A DNA stretch of 64,000 bases, taken from NCBI GenBank assembly GCA_030035585.1, contig CM057466.1:56737233-56801232 (forward strand), read 5' to 3'. Below are positions 11,741-21,266 of this stretch, in pieces (position 1 is the first letter of the stretch; the number at the start of each line of letters is the position of its first letter). A model generated the notes under the pieces. It worked only from the letters and a program-made list of their open reading frames with translations. It searched no databases and was not told where the DNA came from. A program made the translations under genes and the position numbers. Source of the stretch: Dugong dugon. Lineage: Eukaryota > Chordata > Mammalia > Sirenia > Dugongidae.

Positions 11741-12268
11741 TATGTCAGCTATCTATTACTGAGAAACTTTCCCAAAATGTAGTGGCTTTAGATAATAACC
11801 ATTTGATTTGCTCACAGTTCTGTGGATCAGCAATTTGGGATAAGCTCAGCTGGGCAGTTCTTCAGTTGGCTGCCCCTGGTGCCACTCATGTGACTGCAGT
11901 AAGATTCCAGGTAGGCTGAGACTGGGTGATTTCGATGGCCTCACTCACACATCTATGGTTTGTGCTGACTATCGCTGGGCCTCTCTCTCCATGTGGTCTC
12001 TCATCTTCAGGGTGGTTTGTCTGGGCTTCTTTAGAGGGGCAGTGTCGCAAGAGTGCAGGAGTGGAAGCTGTAGGGCCCATGCTCAGAAGTCTTACAGTAT
12101 TACTTCTGCTGTATTCTGTTGGTCAAAGTAAGTCACAAGGCTGCCCCTGATTCAAGGGGTGGGGAAATAGATTTTACCTCTCAATGGGAGGCGTGGCAAA
12201 GGCACATTACAAAAGGGTGTGTGACAGGGATGGGAGGAATTAGCTATATTTGCAAACAACCTACCACA
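11741..12268 (-). repeat. MaLR 5' LTR (MLT1-like)
   Basis: On the minus strand it starts 'TGTGGTAG' and ends in the MaLR-like 'agccactacattttgggaaa', '...aatagatagctgacata'. It is about 528 bp. The 60-70-aa open frames here are chance frames. Confidence 0.75.
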
Positions 12269-12829
12269 CAACAATAGTCTTGAACATAATAATGTTCAAG
12301 CCCATCTATCCCCCCATAATTCTATATCACAGAAAATATCACTCCTCATATTTATTGACCTGTACCCCATTATCCGAGCTTTTCTACCCCACTTCCTCAT
12401 ACAATTACCCATTGGCTGCCTTAGCTAAAACTATCCAGCCATCAACTTAAAGCCAAAACCCCTTCGGGTTTCACCCTACTCCCTACCTTTCTCATAAAAA
12501 ACCAATAAAAAGGTGAGGCCTTGCTGTAGTAAATTCTCTCTTAGGTACTTCTGTCTATTTTTCATAAGATTCTACACATACAAGTCACTGTTTAACTTCC
12601 CAGGTACTATATTTTACTGTCTCGTGTCTTAGTCATTTCCAGCATCCTGGGAATAAAGGTTGAGAGGAGGTAAGAGTTATTATCCCTGACATATTGCTGA
12701 GGCTATAGCTTACTTAAAAAGAAAACCAGCCTTTCCTGACTCCCCATAATCTTTCCTGTTCCAGTTAGAATCAGAATAAAATGTATTCAAGAATTGCTTT
12801 AACATTTCATGGCTATTCTGATAATTATC
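12269..12829. other. Unassigned sequence
   Basis: No exon is visible. The stretch 12440-12700 has an LTR-like flavour ('ccaataaaaaggtgagg', 'gaataaaggttgag') but I cannot place it in a family. Confidence 0.35.
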
Positions 12830-12840
12830 AAGTTCCTTAA

Positions 12841-13041
12841 AAACCAAAACCAAACCTGTTGCCGTCAAGTAGATTCCAACTCATAGTGACTCTATAGGAC
12901 AGAGTAGGGTTTCCAAGGCTGTAAATCTTTACAGAAGCTGATTGCCTCATCTTTCTCACACAGAGAGGCTGATGGGTTCAAATCACTGACCTTTCGCTTA
13001 GCAGCCGAGACCTTAACCACTGTGCCACTCGGGCTCCTTCA
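12841..13041 (-). mobile_element. AfroSINE, long class
   Basis: Antisense: 'aaaccaaacctgttgccgtc', 'ggctgtaaatctttacagaa', 'ttaaccactgtgccactcgg'. TSD 'aagttccttaa' at 12830-12840 and 13042-13052. Confidence 0.95.
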
Positions 13042-13052
13042 AAGTTCCTTAA

Positions 13053-13307
13053 CCAACCAATTTTTAGTAAAGCTGGTGTAGACTGTGAAGCCACTTTCTT
13101 AAGGTGTAAAAATAAATTAATCATGCCAGTTAAAAATATTTATAAGAAAATCCTCTTTCATAAAGATTAAATGACTTTAAGCCTTTAGGAATGACCAGAA
13201 ATTAACAGGGGAATTTAGAGCATTACAAGGGAACAATGATATATTTGTCCATTTGACTACAAATTAAGCTATTTTGCTATTTCTTCCAAACAAAAGAAAG
13301 AAGGATC
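13053..13307. other. Unique AT-rich sequence
   Basis: Nothing recognised between the SINE and the purine tract. Confidence 0.4.
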
Positions 13308-13539
13308 AAAGGGAGAGAGGGGAGGGAGGGAGGGGAGAGAAGGAGGGTGGGAAGGGAGGGATGGAGGGGGACAAGAAGGAAGGGAGGGAGGGAAGGGGGA
13401 ATGAAGGGAGGGAGGGAGGGAGGAAGGGAAGGAGAAAGGGAGGAGGGAGAGAGGGAGGGAGGGAAAGAAGGGAGAAAGGAAGGGAGGGAAGGAGAGAGGG
13501 AGGAAGGGAGGGAGGAAGGGAAGAAGGAAGAAAGGAAAA
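13308..13539 (+). repeat. Purine tract (GGGA/GGAA)n
   Basis: About 230 bases of almost pure purine built from GGGA, GGAA and GGAGG units, with only a handful of pyrimidines. It explains the Gly/Glu/Arg-rich and Ser/Pro/Leu-rich open frames on the two strands, which are not genes. Confidence 0.97.
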
Positions 13540-14015
13540 CCAAAAATCACTCTCTATCCAAAAATGACCTCAGTAATGGTGAGTTTTTCTGTGCTCCTTG
13601 ACTGTCCTTGATCCACATTCCCAGCTGCGTTTTATGATTCAAATGTTTGTTTATTTCCAGAAGAAACAAGCAAAAGGAAACAGTGAAGGGCACTCTTTCA
13701 ACACTGACCTTCACAATGTTCACATTTTGGCTCACTGAGTTCATCTTTATTAAGCACCTACTGGGCACCCAGACTCTGTAAGGGGCTGTAGAGGAGGCCG
13801 CAGGAGTGAGAACAATTAGAAAACAGCCCTTGCGCACAGCTTTTACAAGCAATCTCACAGCTGTGCACTGGTAAAGCAAAGCAACTTCATTTCCAATGGG
13901 TGTGATTTATTGTCCAGCATTTTCTGGGCAGTTGTGGTGTGTGTAAGAGGCAACACAGAGTCATGGTTAAAGTCTGGACTCAGAACCCCTGTTTTCTGAG
14001 GCTTAACATGAGACT
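13540..14015. other. Unique sequence with L2 and MIR remnants
   Basis: 13740-13870 is L2-like antisense ('attaagcacctactgggcac'). 13955-14015 resembles the first part of a sense MIR ('gagtcatggttaaagtctgg'), interrupted by the next SINE. Confidence 0.45.
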
Positions 14016-14026
14016 GTGCAGTATTT

Positions 14027-14405
14027 TGGCATCCCTGGGTGGTGCAAATGGTTAATTGCTCAGGGGTTAACTGGAAGGTTGGAGGTTCAAGTCCACCCAA
14101 AGTCACCTCAAAAGAAAGGCCTGGTGATCTAAAAAAACTCACTGCTGTTGAGTAGATTCTGACTTGTAGCAACCCTGTAGGCCAGAGTAGAACTGTCCTG
14201 TAGGGTTTCCAAGGCTGTAAATCTTTCTGGAAGCAGGCTGACACATCTTTCTCCCTCGGAGCAGCTGGTGGGTTTGAACCACTGACCTGCCTGGCAATCT
14301 ACTACTGAAAAATCAGCCACTGAAAACCCTATGGAGCACAGTTCTACTCTGATACACATGGTGTCGCCATGAGTCAGAATTAACTCGATGGCAACAGACT
14401 GATTG
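14027..14405 (+). mobile_element. AfroSINE interrupted by a second AfroSINE
   Basis: The outer copy runs 14027-14130 ('catccctgggtggtgcaaat' to 'ggcctggtgatct') and resumes at 14289 ('ctggcaatctactactgaaa' to 'gtcagaattaactcgatggc'). Probable TSD 'gcagtatttt' / 'gtaatatttt' flanks the whole unit (14017 and 14408 regions). Confidence 0.92.
14131..14288 (-). mobile_element. Inner AfroSINE, 5' truncated
   Basis: Antisense SINE ('tcactgctgttgagtagatt', 'ggctgtaaatctttctggaa', 'gtttgaaccactgacc') lying inside the plus-strand SINE. A 12-bp duplication of the host SINE, 'gcctggtgatct' / 'gcctggcaatct' (14119-14130, 14289-14300), marks the insertion. Confidence 0.92.
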
Positions 14406-14514
14406 GATGTAATATTTTAGGGCCTTCCTTGAGGAAAGGGCCCATATTATTCCTTTTCCTCAGATACTTCTTTTTCCCACGTTTACTCCCCTATGGGAGA
14501 CTATAACTTGGTGT

Positions 14515-14700
14515 TTTAAACTCATGAGCTTTGGAGTGAGGTAAACATGTGGTCACCTTTTGACTCAAGCTCGGTGACCTTTGAGCAGGCCTTAGTTTCT
14601 TCATCTGTAAAATAAGTGTGAGGTTTAATATAAGGATTAGAATAGATGAACAAATAAAGCACTCAGTAGTTTAGGTCAATAAAATTGATTATTATTATTA
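14515..14700 (+). repeat. MIR, sense
   Basis: 'gagctttggagtgagg', 'gtttcttcatctgtaaaata' and 'aaagcactcagtagtttagg' appear in MIR order. Confidence 0.8.
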
Positions 14701-15811
14701 GAAATGTCCCCCCTAATCTTAGATTATGCTATCCAGATTGAAGCTCTGTGAAGGCCAGGACTTTATCTTGCTCTTCTTTCAGGCTCCTACAATGGTCATT
14801 TTATGACAACCAGCAAGGAATAGTTGTTGATAATACAATAGTGATTGTTACCAGAATTTCTGGAAATTTTTGGAGGACCAAAGAAAGAACAAGAAATCCT
14901 GACCTATAACATTCCAGAAGATCCATTCAGAGGCCAAAAGAGAAATGGAAATATGGAGGAAGCCTGAGTTTTCCATATTAAAAACAAATTCTTTTGGCAA
15001 GAGTTTTTAGCTTTGCCACTGAATTGCTGGGAAGATCACTTACCTTGTTTTGGGTCCTGGTTTCCTCATTTAAAATTGAGAGGTTATCTTGAAAATCCTT
15101 TTTACCTCTTAGGTGCTTAGGGAAGATCAAGAGGTCCCAGATGGAACTGGTTCCAGCCAGGTCGCTCATTCACTCAATACTAGAAAGAAAACCAAATAGA
15201 GTCAAGATGAGGAATTTCCTTTCAACAAATATCTTGTAATTATGCTGATTTTCAGGCACATAATCAGTCTAAAGGCAAATCCCATCTCAATGGCATTTAT
15301 AAAAGGATTAGGAAATGGAAAAAAAGGAGGCATATTAGCAAGCTTATTTAATTTAATTTAATTTAAGCCCATTTCCCTTCATCGTTCCCTATTTCTTAGC
15401 TGAGTAGGGTGGAGAGCATAAACAATCCACTGGATTCCATGCCTTCATTTCCTTGTCTCTATTCATGGCTGGCTACCTATCTGACCTATTTGAAGGGTCT
15501 CCTCACTTCAGTCACCATGCTGAAGGAACAGTAACAAAGAATCTCTTTGGGAGTGGCCTGCTTTGATGCCTGAACAAGGAAAACCTAGGTTAGGAAAGGA
15601 TCCAAGGACTTTCAGTCTTAATCCGGAAAAAGGATCTATGTCATTATGACTTGCAGTGTTTGCTGTGGGCTTGGTATCTAAAGCCATTTTCTGCTTTGCT
15701 CTCTTCTTTATTTTTGTAGGTTACTGCAAGTTCCAAGAAATGAGGCTAGGTCAAGTGAAATTCTTCTCAACCTGATTAGCAGTTAGATGCATTCCTAGAC
15801 TTTTCTCCTCA
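14701..15811. other. Unique sequence, one L2 fragment
   Basis: 14725-14830 is a sense L2 3' fragment ('attgaagctctgtgaaggcc'). A short (TTTAA)n run lies at 15344-15366. No exon is supported in the remainder. Confidence 0.45.
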
Positions 15812-15822
15812 TGGGTTGAGTA

Positions 15823-16031
15823 AAACCAAAAAAAGATCCACTGCCGTCGAGTTGATTCCGACTCATAGCAACCCTATAGGACAGAGTAGAACTGTCCCAC
15901 AGGGTTTCCAAGGCTGTAATCTTTACAGAAGCAGACTGCCACTTCTTTCTCCCTTGGAGCAGCTGGTGGGTTTGAACTGCCAACCTTTCTGTTAGCAGCT
16001 GAGTGCTCAACCACTACACCAGGGCTCCTTT
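15823..16031 (-). mobile_element. AfroSINE, long class
   Basis: Antisense copy close to consensus: 'cactgccgtcgagttgattc', 'ggctgtaatctttacagaag', 'ccactacaccagggctcc'. TSD 'tgggttgagta' at 15812-15822 and 16032-16042. Confidence 0.96.
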
Positions 16032-16042
16032 TGGGTTGAGTA

Positions 16043-18029
16043 GATTAAATATATAAAGTAGTGCGGCTGTCAGTTTATCAAATGTCAGCCACATCCAAAT
16101 CTCCACTCCAAGACTTGGCCAAACTCTAGGTTAAGTTCTTTTCTACAAAAATAAGGCAATTTGAAATGACAATTTCCAGGTTTTCACCTTTAGCTTTTTG
16201 TTTTGGCCTTGGAGAAGGCAAAAAGAAAGGAAGTTAATTAATTTTAAAATAAAACTGACATTTGTGTTAGCTCTTCAAGGTATTCAAATGTCTTCACCTG
16301 CAGGAAATAAATGTACCTTAAGACAATTCTCCGAGACAGGTAATGGTAGCTTACTTCTCTTTCAGGTAACTTATTTGTGTACACTTTACAATTTTCAAAC
16401 TGCAACTATAATTCTCCGAGTGAATTCGTAGTTTTGATATTATCGTCACTATTTTAAAAGGAATACAGTGAGATGTGAAGAGTTTAAGTGACTTCGCAGG
16501 GTTTCACCATCGCTCTGTGTCTGTCCACTGCTCCTGGAGCACACCACAAAGTCACAGCTCGGAAGATGGCACCGAGGTGTTCTGATGGCATACGATACCA
16601 AGTCCACTCTAGATGCGCGCCTGCTCCTCAGAAGCTCACTCCACCCTCTACTTTATATCTGCTGATACCCTCATTCAAGTACATATCTTACAATATTTTA
16701 ATTTCTTGCGTGCCTACCAGTCTCTGCTGTAGACTTGTGAACTTGAACAGGGACTGTCTCCATCTTCATTTCTCTAATGCCCAGAATAGTACCTGTCACA
16801 TATGGGCATTCAGTAAAACACTTATCAATGAACAAATAAACTAATAAATTTGCCTCACCAAGCCGATTCCAAAACTTATTAAATATTTTACAGGTACTAC
16901 AATTTCTGCATTTAAATCTTTCAGTGTACTTAGATTTGACTATTCCTGATAAGGAAAATTGAGAGGTTTTGTATATAAAACCATTCCTCGTTCCTCAGAC
17001 AAATGTCCCCTTTCACTCTCATCAAAGTCTTGGAATCTTATCAATCAACAAATATTTGAGTATCTACTATGTCCAAGGCACTGTGCTAGGCACTTCGGGG
17101 CAATCAAACAAAAACACGAGGTGAGCCCTTCTCTGGAGGAATTTATGGCTTTGTGGAAGGACTGGCTTTTTTTTGTTCACTCAAAGGTCTTTCCATAGAG
17201 TTTATAGTACAAATAACAGTCACTGGGGTGGGAAGATCTATGACTGAATGAACGTGAAGACTTTTTCATAAAGGCATCAACTCGTCCATTTAGGCTCTTC
17301 TACTTCAAGGCCCTCGGCTTTGGCTTGTTAGGTTAGAGAGTGGAGCACATCCTTTAGAAGTTGATTCTCCAGATAAATAAAAGGAGCACTGCAGAAGCCT
17401 ACACGTTACAAAACGCAGGAGGTGGAGAAATGTGTGGAGTAGTAACCCTTTCATCTTCAAGGAGAGAAAAAAATTGCACAGGTCCAGGACAAACAAGCCA
17501 TAAATTTCTGGCCTGAGCCCCACCAGAGCTGCGTCCTAAATACAGCCCAAATCAAGCTGTCAGGACTGAGTCATTGTTACACAACATGAAAGAGAAGTTC
17601 TCACCAGCCAGTGTCCACCCTCCCTCTAGCTCCCAGGTGCGGTCCTGTCTCTTCTGAATTCAGCTTTAACTCTCAAGGGCTCCAGCACTGGAAAGTGACA
17701 AGGAAGCAGGACACCAGTGGTGACAGCCAAGAAACCCTACAAACCAGAGGAACGTTGTCCTCCTGGTGCCAGGACTCATGGTGGTAAAACTCTGAGCCAA
17801 GCAGATTTCTTTGGGGTTCCATTGTTTATATTTAAGTGTTTGGTCTTAGAAGACCAAAATAGGCCTGTAAAGGCCTTGTTAGTACACGTTACAGAGAATT
17901 ACTTTGGTGTAGCCAGATGCATTTTCTGTTTCTCTTTATTTGCTTTTTAATGTCTTAACTTTTATATTCCGACAGTATCAGAAGTTATGTAAATGGTTCT
18001 GCAGGTTCAGACGCTGTATGTGTTTTAAA
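16043..18029. other. Unique sequence with L2 remnants
   Basis: 16640-16850 is a sense L2 3' region ('gactgtctccatcttcattt', 'gcccagaatagtacctgtca', 'caatgaacaaat'). 17035-17130 is antisense L2 ('tctactatgtccaaggcact'). No splice-flanked open frame or recognisable domain was found in the rest, including the frames at 16198 and 17717. Confidence 0.45.
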
Positions 18030-18260
18030 CTATTAGGGCCAACTTTACTGAGTGCTTACCGTAAGTGTAGACCTGCCAAGCAATGTTTTAAATGCAACAA
18101 CCCTGTGTGGTGGGTACAATTATTATTCCTATCCCCATTTTACAGATTGGAAAACTGAGACACAGAGAAATTAAATACTATCGCAGGTCCCAGTTGGAAA
18201 GTGGTGAAATTGGGATTTGAGCTCAGGCTGTTTGTCTCTAGAGTCTGCCCATAAGTGATA
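18030..18260 (-). repeat. MIR, antisense
   Basis: 'tactgagtgcttaccgtaag', 'cccattttacagattggaaa', 'tgagacacagagaaattaaa' and 'gggatttgagctcaggctg' form a nearly complete antisense MIR. Confidence 0.9.
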
Positions 18261-18673
18261 GTAGCTTCCAATAGCACACATGGGACAGGTGCATATTCAT
18301 AAAAAAGGAACAATCAAATTGTGCAGTAGAGAATTCTTTCTGAAGATATACTTCAGATTCTGAAGGCCCAAAGCCAAAATGGATCAGTAGGCCACTTCTT
18401 CACCTGCCTGTCCAAGTTCAAGATGTCGGAGGGAAAAGGACAGCCTGTACCCTAGCTCCCCTCCTTAGCTGTGATTTGTGTGACAGGCTCATGGAAAAAT
18501 GGAGTTCACTTCAAAGGTAAGGGTACTGGGGAGGTTGTGTGTGGCAGTGTGGGGTAGAGGCAACTAAAGAGTCAAACCCTAGGGGAAGAGATAAGTCAAA
18601 GTTGGTGAATACAGACAATGAAATTCCACCTAGTGTTTAGAAGCAAGAAATTTGATATAGATACACCCGCATG
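18261..18673. other. Unique sequence, nothing recognised
   Basis: No gene or repeat family supported. Confidence 0.4.
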
Positions 18674-18683
18674 TATTTAAAAA

Positions 18684-18903
18684 CCACTGGAGTCCCTGGG
18701 AGGTGCAAATGGTTAAGCGCTGGACTAGTAACCAACAGGTTAGGTTCAAACCAACCTAGAGGTACCGTGGAAGAACATCCTGGTGATCTAGTTCTGAAAG
18801 GTCACAGCTATAAAAACCCTATGGAGCAATTCTATAGTTCTATCCTGCACACGTGGAGGCTCTATGAGTCGGAACTCACTCGACAGCAACAGGTTCAACT
18901 GGT
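18684..18903 (+). mobile_element. AfroSINE, 'cacccagaggcacc' class
   Basis: 'ggagtccctgggaggtgcaa', 'aacctagaggtaccgtgg', 'gaaaggtcacagctataaaa', 'gagtcggaactcactcgaca'. TSD 'tatttaaaaa' at 18674-18683 and 18904-18913. Confidence 0.95.
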
Positions 18904-18913
18904 TATTTAAAAA

Positions 18914-19225
18914 GCATAGCGTTGGTTTAAAAAGTAAGAGATAGAACAAGGTCTCTAGCCACTGTATCATTAATGTAGTTTGAAAATCTGTACACAAAAT
19001 GGCAGTATGTATTTTACATATGTATTCTTGGAAGCTTAGGAAGGGGGAAGGAATGGAGTAGGAATCTGAAAAAATTTAATAAAACCAAGAGGAGAAAAAT
19101 CCAGTCTGGTTGTGACATGATCCCCATTGGAAATGTGGAAGGTAAGTGGTTAAATGTCATGTAATTCAGTCAGTCAGTCATTCACTCATTCATCTAACAA
19201 ATACAGTCAGCGTGGCTGAGGGGAT
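18914..19225. other. Unique sequence, nothing recognised
   Basis: Includes a short 'cagtcagtcagtcattcactcattcat' style CA(G/T)T-rich stretch at 19166-19195. No gene is visible. Confidence 0.4.
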
Positions 19226-19445
19226 AAGAGGCAGGGCAGTGCAAAGGCTCTGGGCTTAGGCCAACCTGAGTCCTAATTCTGGTTCCACATGTGTTTGCTG
19301 GGTGACCTTGAGTAACATCTCTAAGACTAAATTTTCTCAGCTGCAAAGTAGGAATAAGACTTAATCCATAGGATTGGTGTGAATGAAGTGTGCAAAGCTC
19401 CTTGCACTTAGTACTTGACCATGAATATATATGGTAAGCCCTTGG
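19226..19445 (+). repeat. MIR, sense
   Basis: 'gtgcaaaggctctgggctta', 'gagtcctaattctggttcca', 'gggtgaccttgagtaac' and 'gcaaagctccttgcacttag' follow MIR order. Confidence 0.85.
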
Positions 19446-21019
19446 CAAACCATGACTACTATCTCTGCTATAGTAATGATCATAACAGAAAAAAATCCCT
19501 GCTGTCTGGTGGAAGAGATAACCTTAAACCATAAGTGTACAAAAAAAAGTTTAATTGTGGAAGTTGGTGCTACAAAGGTGCTATGAGATCCTTTAGAAAG
19601 TTCCGAAATTATTCTGTGGGGTTGTTGTAATGACTATAGAGACTTCTGAGGTATTGAATAATTTATATTCAAGTTGAGGAGACCAACCATGAAAACGTAA
19701 GTAGCAGTGCTGTCCTCAGTGTCAACAGGCTGAGGTTCCTGTGACAACAGGCCAGCTGATCTGAGCTGGCATAGCCTGTGGGTTGTGGAGCGCAAGATAG
19801 GTGAATGCTTGAAGGTAGGAATATGCATGATCTGCCCCAGGGGCTAGAGAAAGAGGTCTGTGTAGGTGCCCAACTGTTGGTGTTCAACCCATCCCCCTTT
19901 AAGAAATATAAGATTCTCATGTCCCCTGACCCACACACACCCCTGGAGATACTGATCTGCCCCCTAAGTTGAGCTGTCCTCTGGTTATCTTCTGTGGATC
20001 TCCACTAGCCGAGATTTTATCAAGCTTTTCTTTCTGTAATTTATATTAGGATAGCAAGAGGCATTTGTTTTGTTTTCCACCTATAAAATTATCATACTAA
20101 ATATGCTTTTCAAACTACACCCACCCCTTGTGGAAATTCTGAAACTCCCCCTCCACCCAAAGCAGAGAACCTGAGTTTCTTTAGCCTGTGCCTCCTTATC
20201 CCAGATCAATGCACTAATTTTGTTTTGCCATTTGTAATGTTAAAATGGATTAGAGAACCCCGCCTTCACCTTAGTACTACCCAGAGATTCCAGGTTAGAG
20301 CTAAACACAATAAATTGAGGTCCTCTAAGTGAGGGAGGTCTCAGGAGCTTGTGGAATGGGAAGAATCTTTGTTTCGGGTTTACTGGGATACAGAATGCTA
20401 GTGGGCTCAGAGACAGATCTTCCGGAAAACCGGCCTCCCAACTCCTTAGCCTCAGGGTTTACTAAACCAAGTTCTTTCAGATATCAGGCTGTTCTCCACC
20501 CAACAAGGGCATGGAGCCAACTTTGAGGAGGAGGGTCCCCACAGGTGTGCTCACTGCAGGGCTGTGTACCCCTAAATAGCCCTCCTTTGCCCACTTCAAG
20601 GAAGAATGTGCGCCTGTGATTGGGAGTAGTTACAGTAGCAATGACCTTAGCAACAGTGAAGGTCATCTGTTATCTGGCCCTAACCTGTTTTCCAGAGGCT
20701 CTTATCTCCTCCTCCACTCCCACTCATTTCTGCTTGTCCGGGGCTGGCAGTCACCAACTGAGCCAACCTTAGGAAGACATTCTGAGTCTCCATCAGGCCT
20801 CCTATCTTAATGTGGTTTTAGTTAGTACCTACCCATTGATGCACACACCGTTCAGTGTTTGCAAGGACAAGTTAGCCAGCCTGAAATCCTCTTCCTTATC
20901 CCTTTCCCCAACCCTACTCCCACCCTACTCCCAACCCAGAGAAACCATATTCAGATTAGCTCTGTGCAACAATAAACATTTAATCTCATTAATTTTTAAA
21001 AATTGTATTGTAGTGGAGT
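19446..21019. other. Unique sequence, nothing recognised
   Basis: About 1.6 kb with no repeat family I can name. Open frames at 19669, 20329, 20616 and 20812 have no recognisable domains and overlap on opposite strands, so I do not call genes. Confidence 0.4.
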
Positions 21020-21266
21020 ATATATAAAAAGCTACCGCTCGTCTGTCAGATTGTTATACTGTAGTGGCCTGTGTGTTGCTATGATACTAGAAGCTATGCA
21101 ACTGATATTTCCAATACTAGCAGGGTCACCTGTGGTAGACAGGTTTCAGCTGAGCTTCCAGACTAAGCAGAACAGGAAGAAGGACCTGGAAATCTACTTC
21201 TAAAAAATTTGGCCCATGAAAACATTATGAATAGCACCGGAAGATTGTCTGTCACAGTGCTGAAAG

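Larger units (their letters stand above)
10160..12268 (-). mobile_element. MaLR-type LTR element (LTR-internal-LTR), minus strand
   Basis: Two related LTR sequences flank about 1.26 kb. Both begin (minus-strand 3' end) 'gtcag(c/t)tatctac/tt' and share 'gaagctgta.g.cc', 'ggggaaatagact', 'catgcatg/gtgtgtgacagg'. Just inside the upstream LTR the minus strand reads 'gaaattgatactgg', followed by 'gcattggctttggtacc', close to the known start of MaLR internal regions. The length, about 2.1 kb, fits a MaLR element. These elements carry no intact retroviral genes and none is visible here. Confidence 0.7.

Noticed and set aside
13269-13567. Gly/Glu/Arg-rich and Ser/Pro/Leu-rich open frames on both strands
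   Set aside because: Direct translations of the purine tract; low-complexity artefacts.
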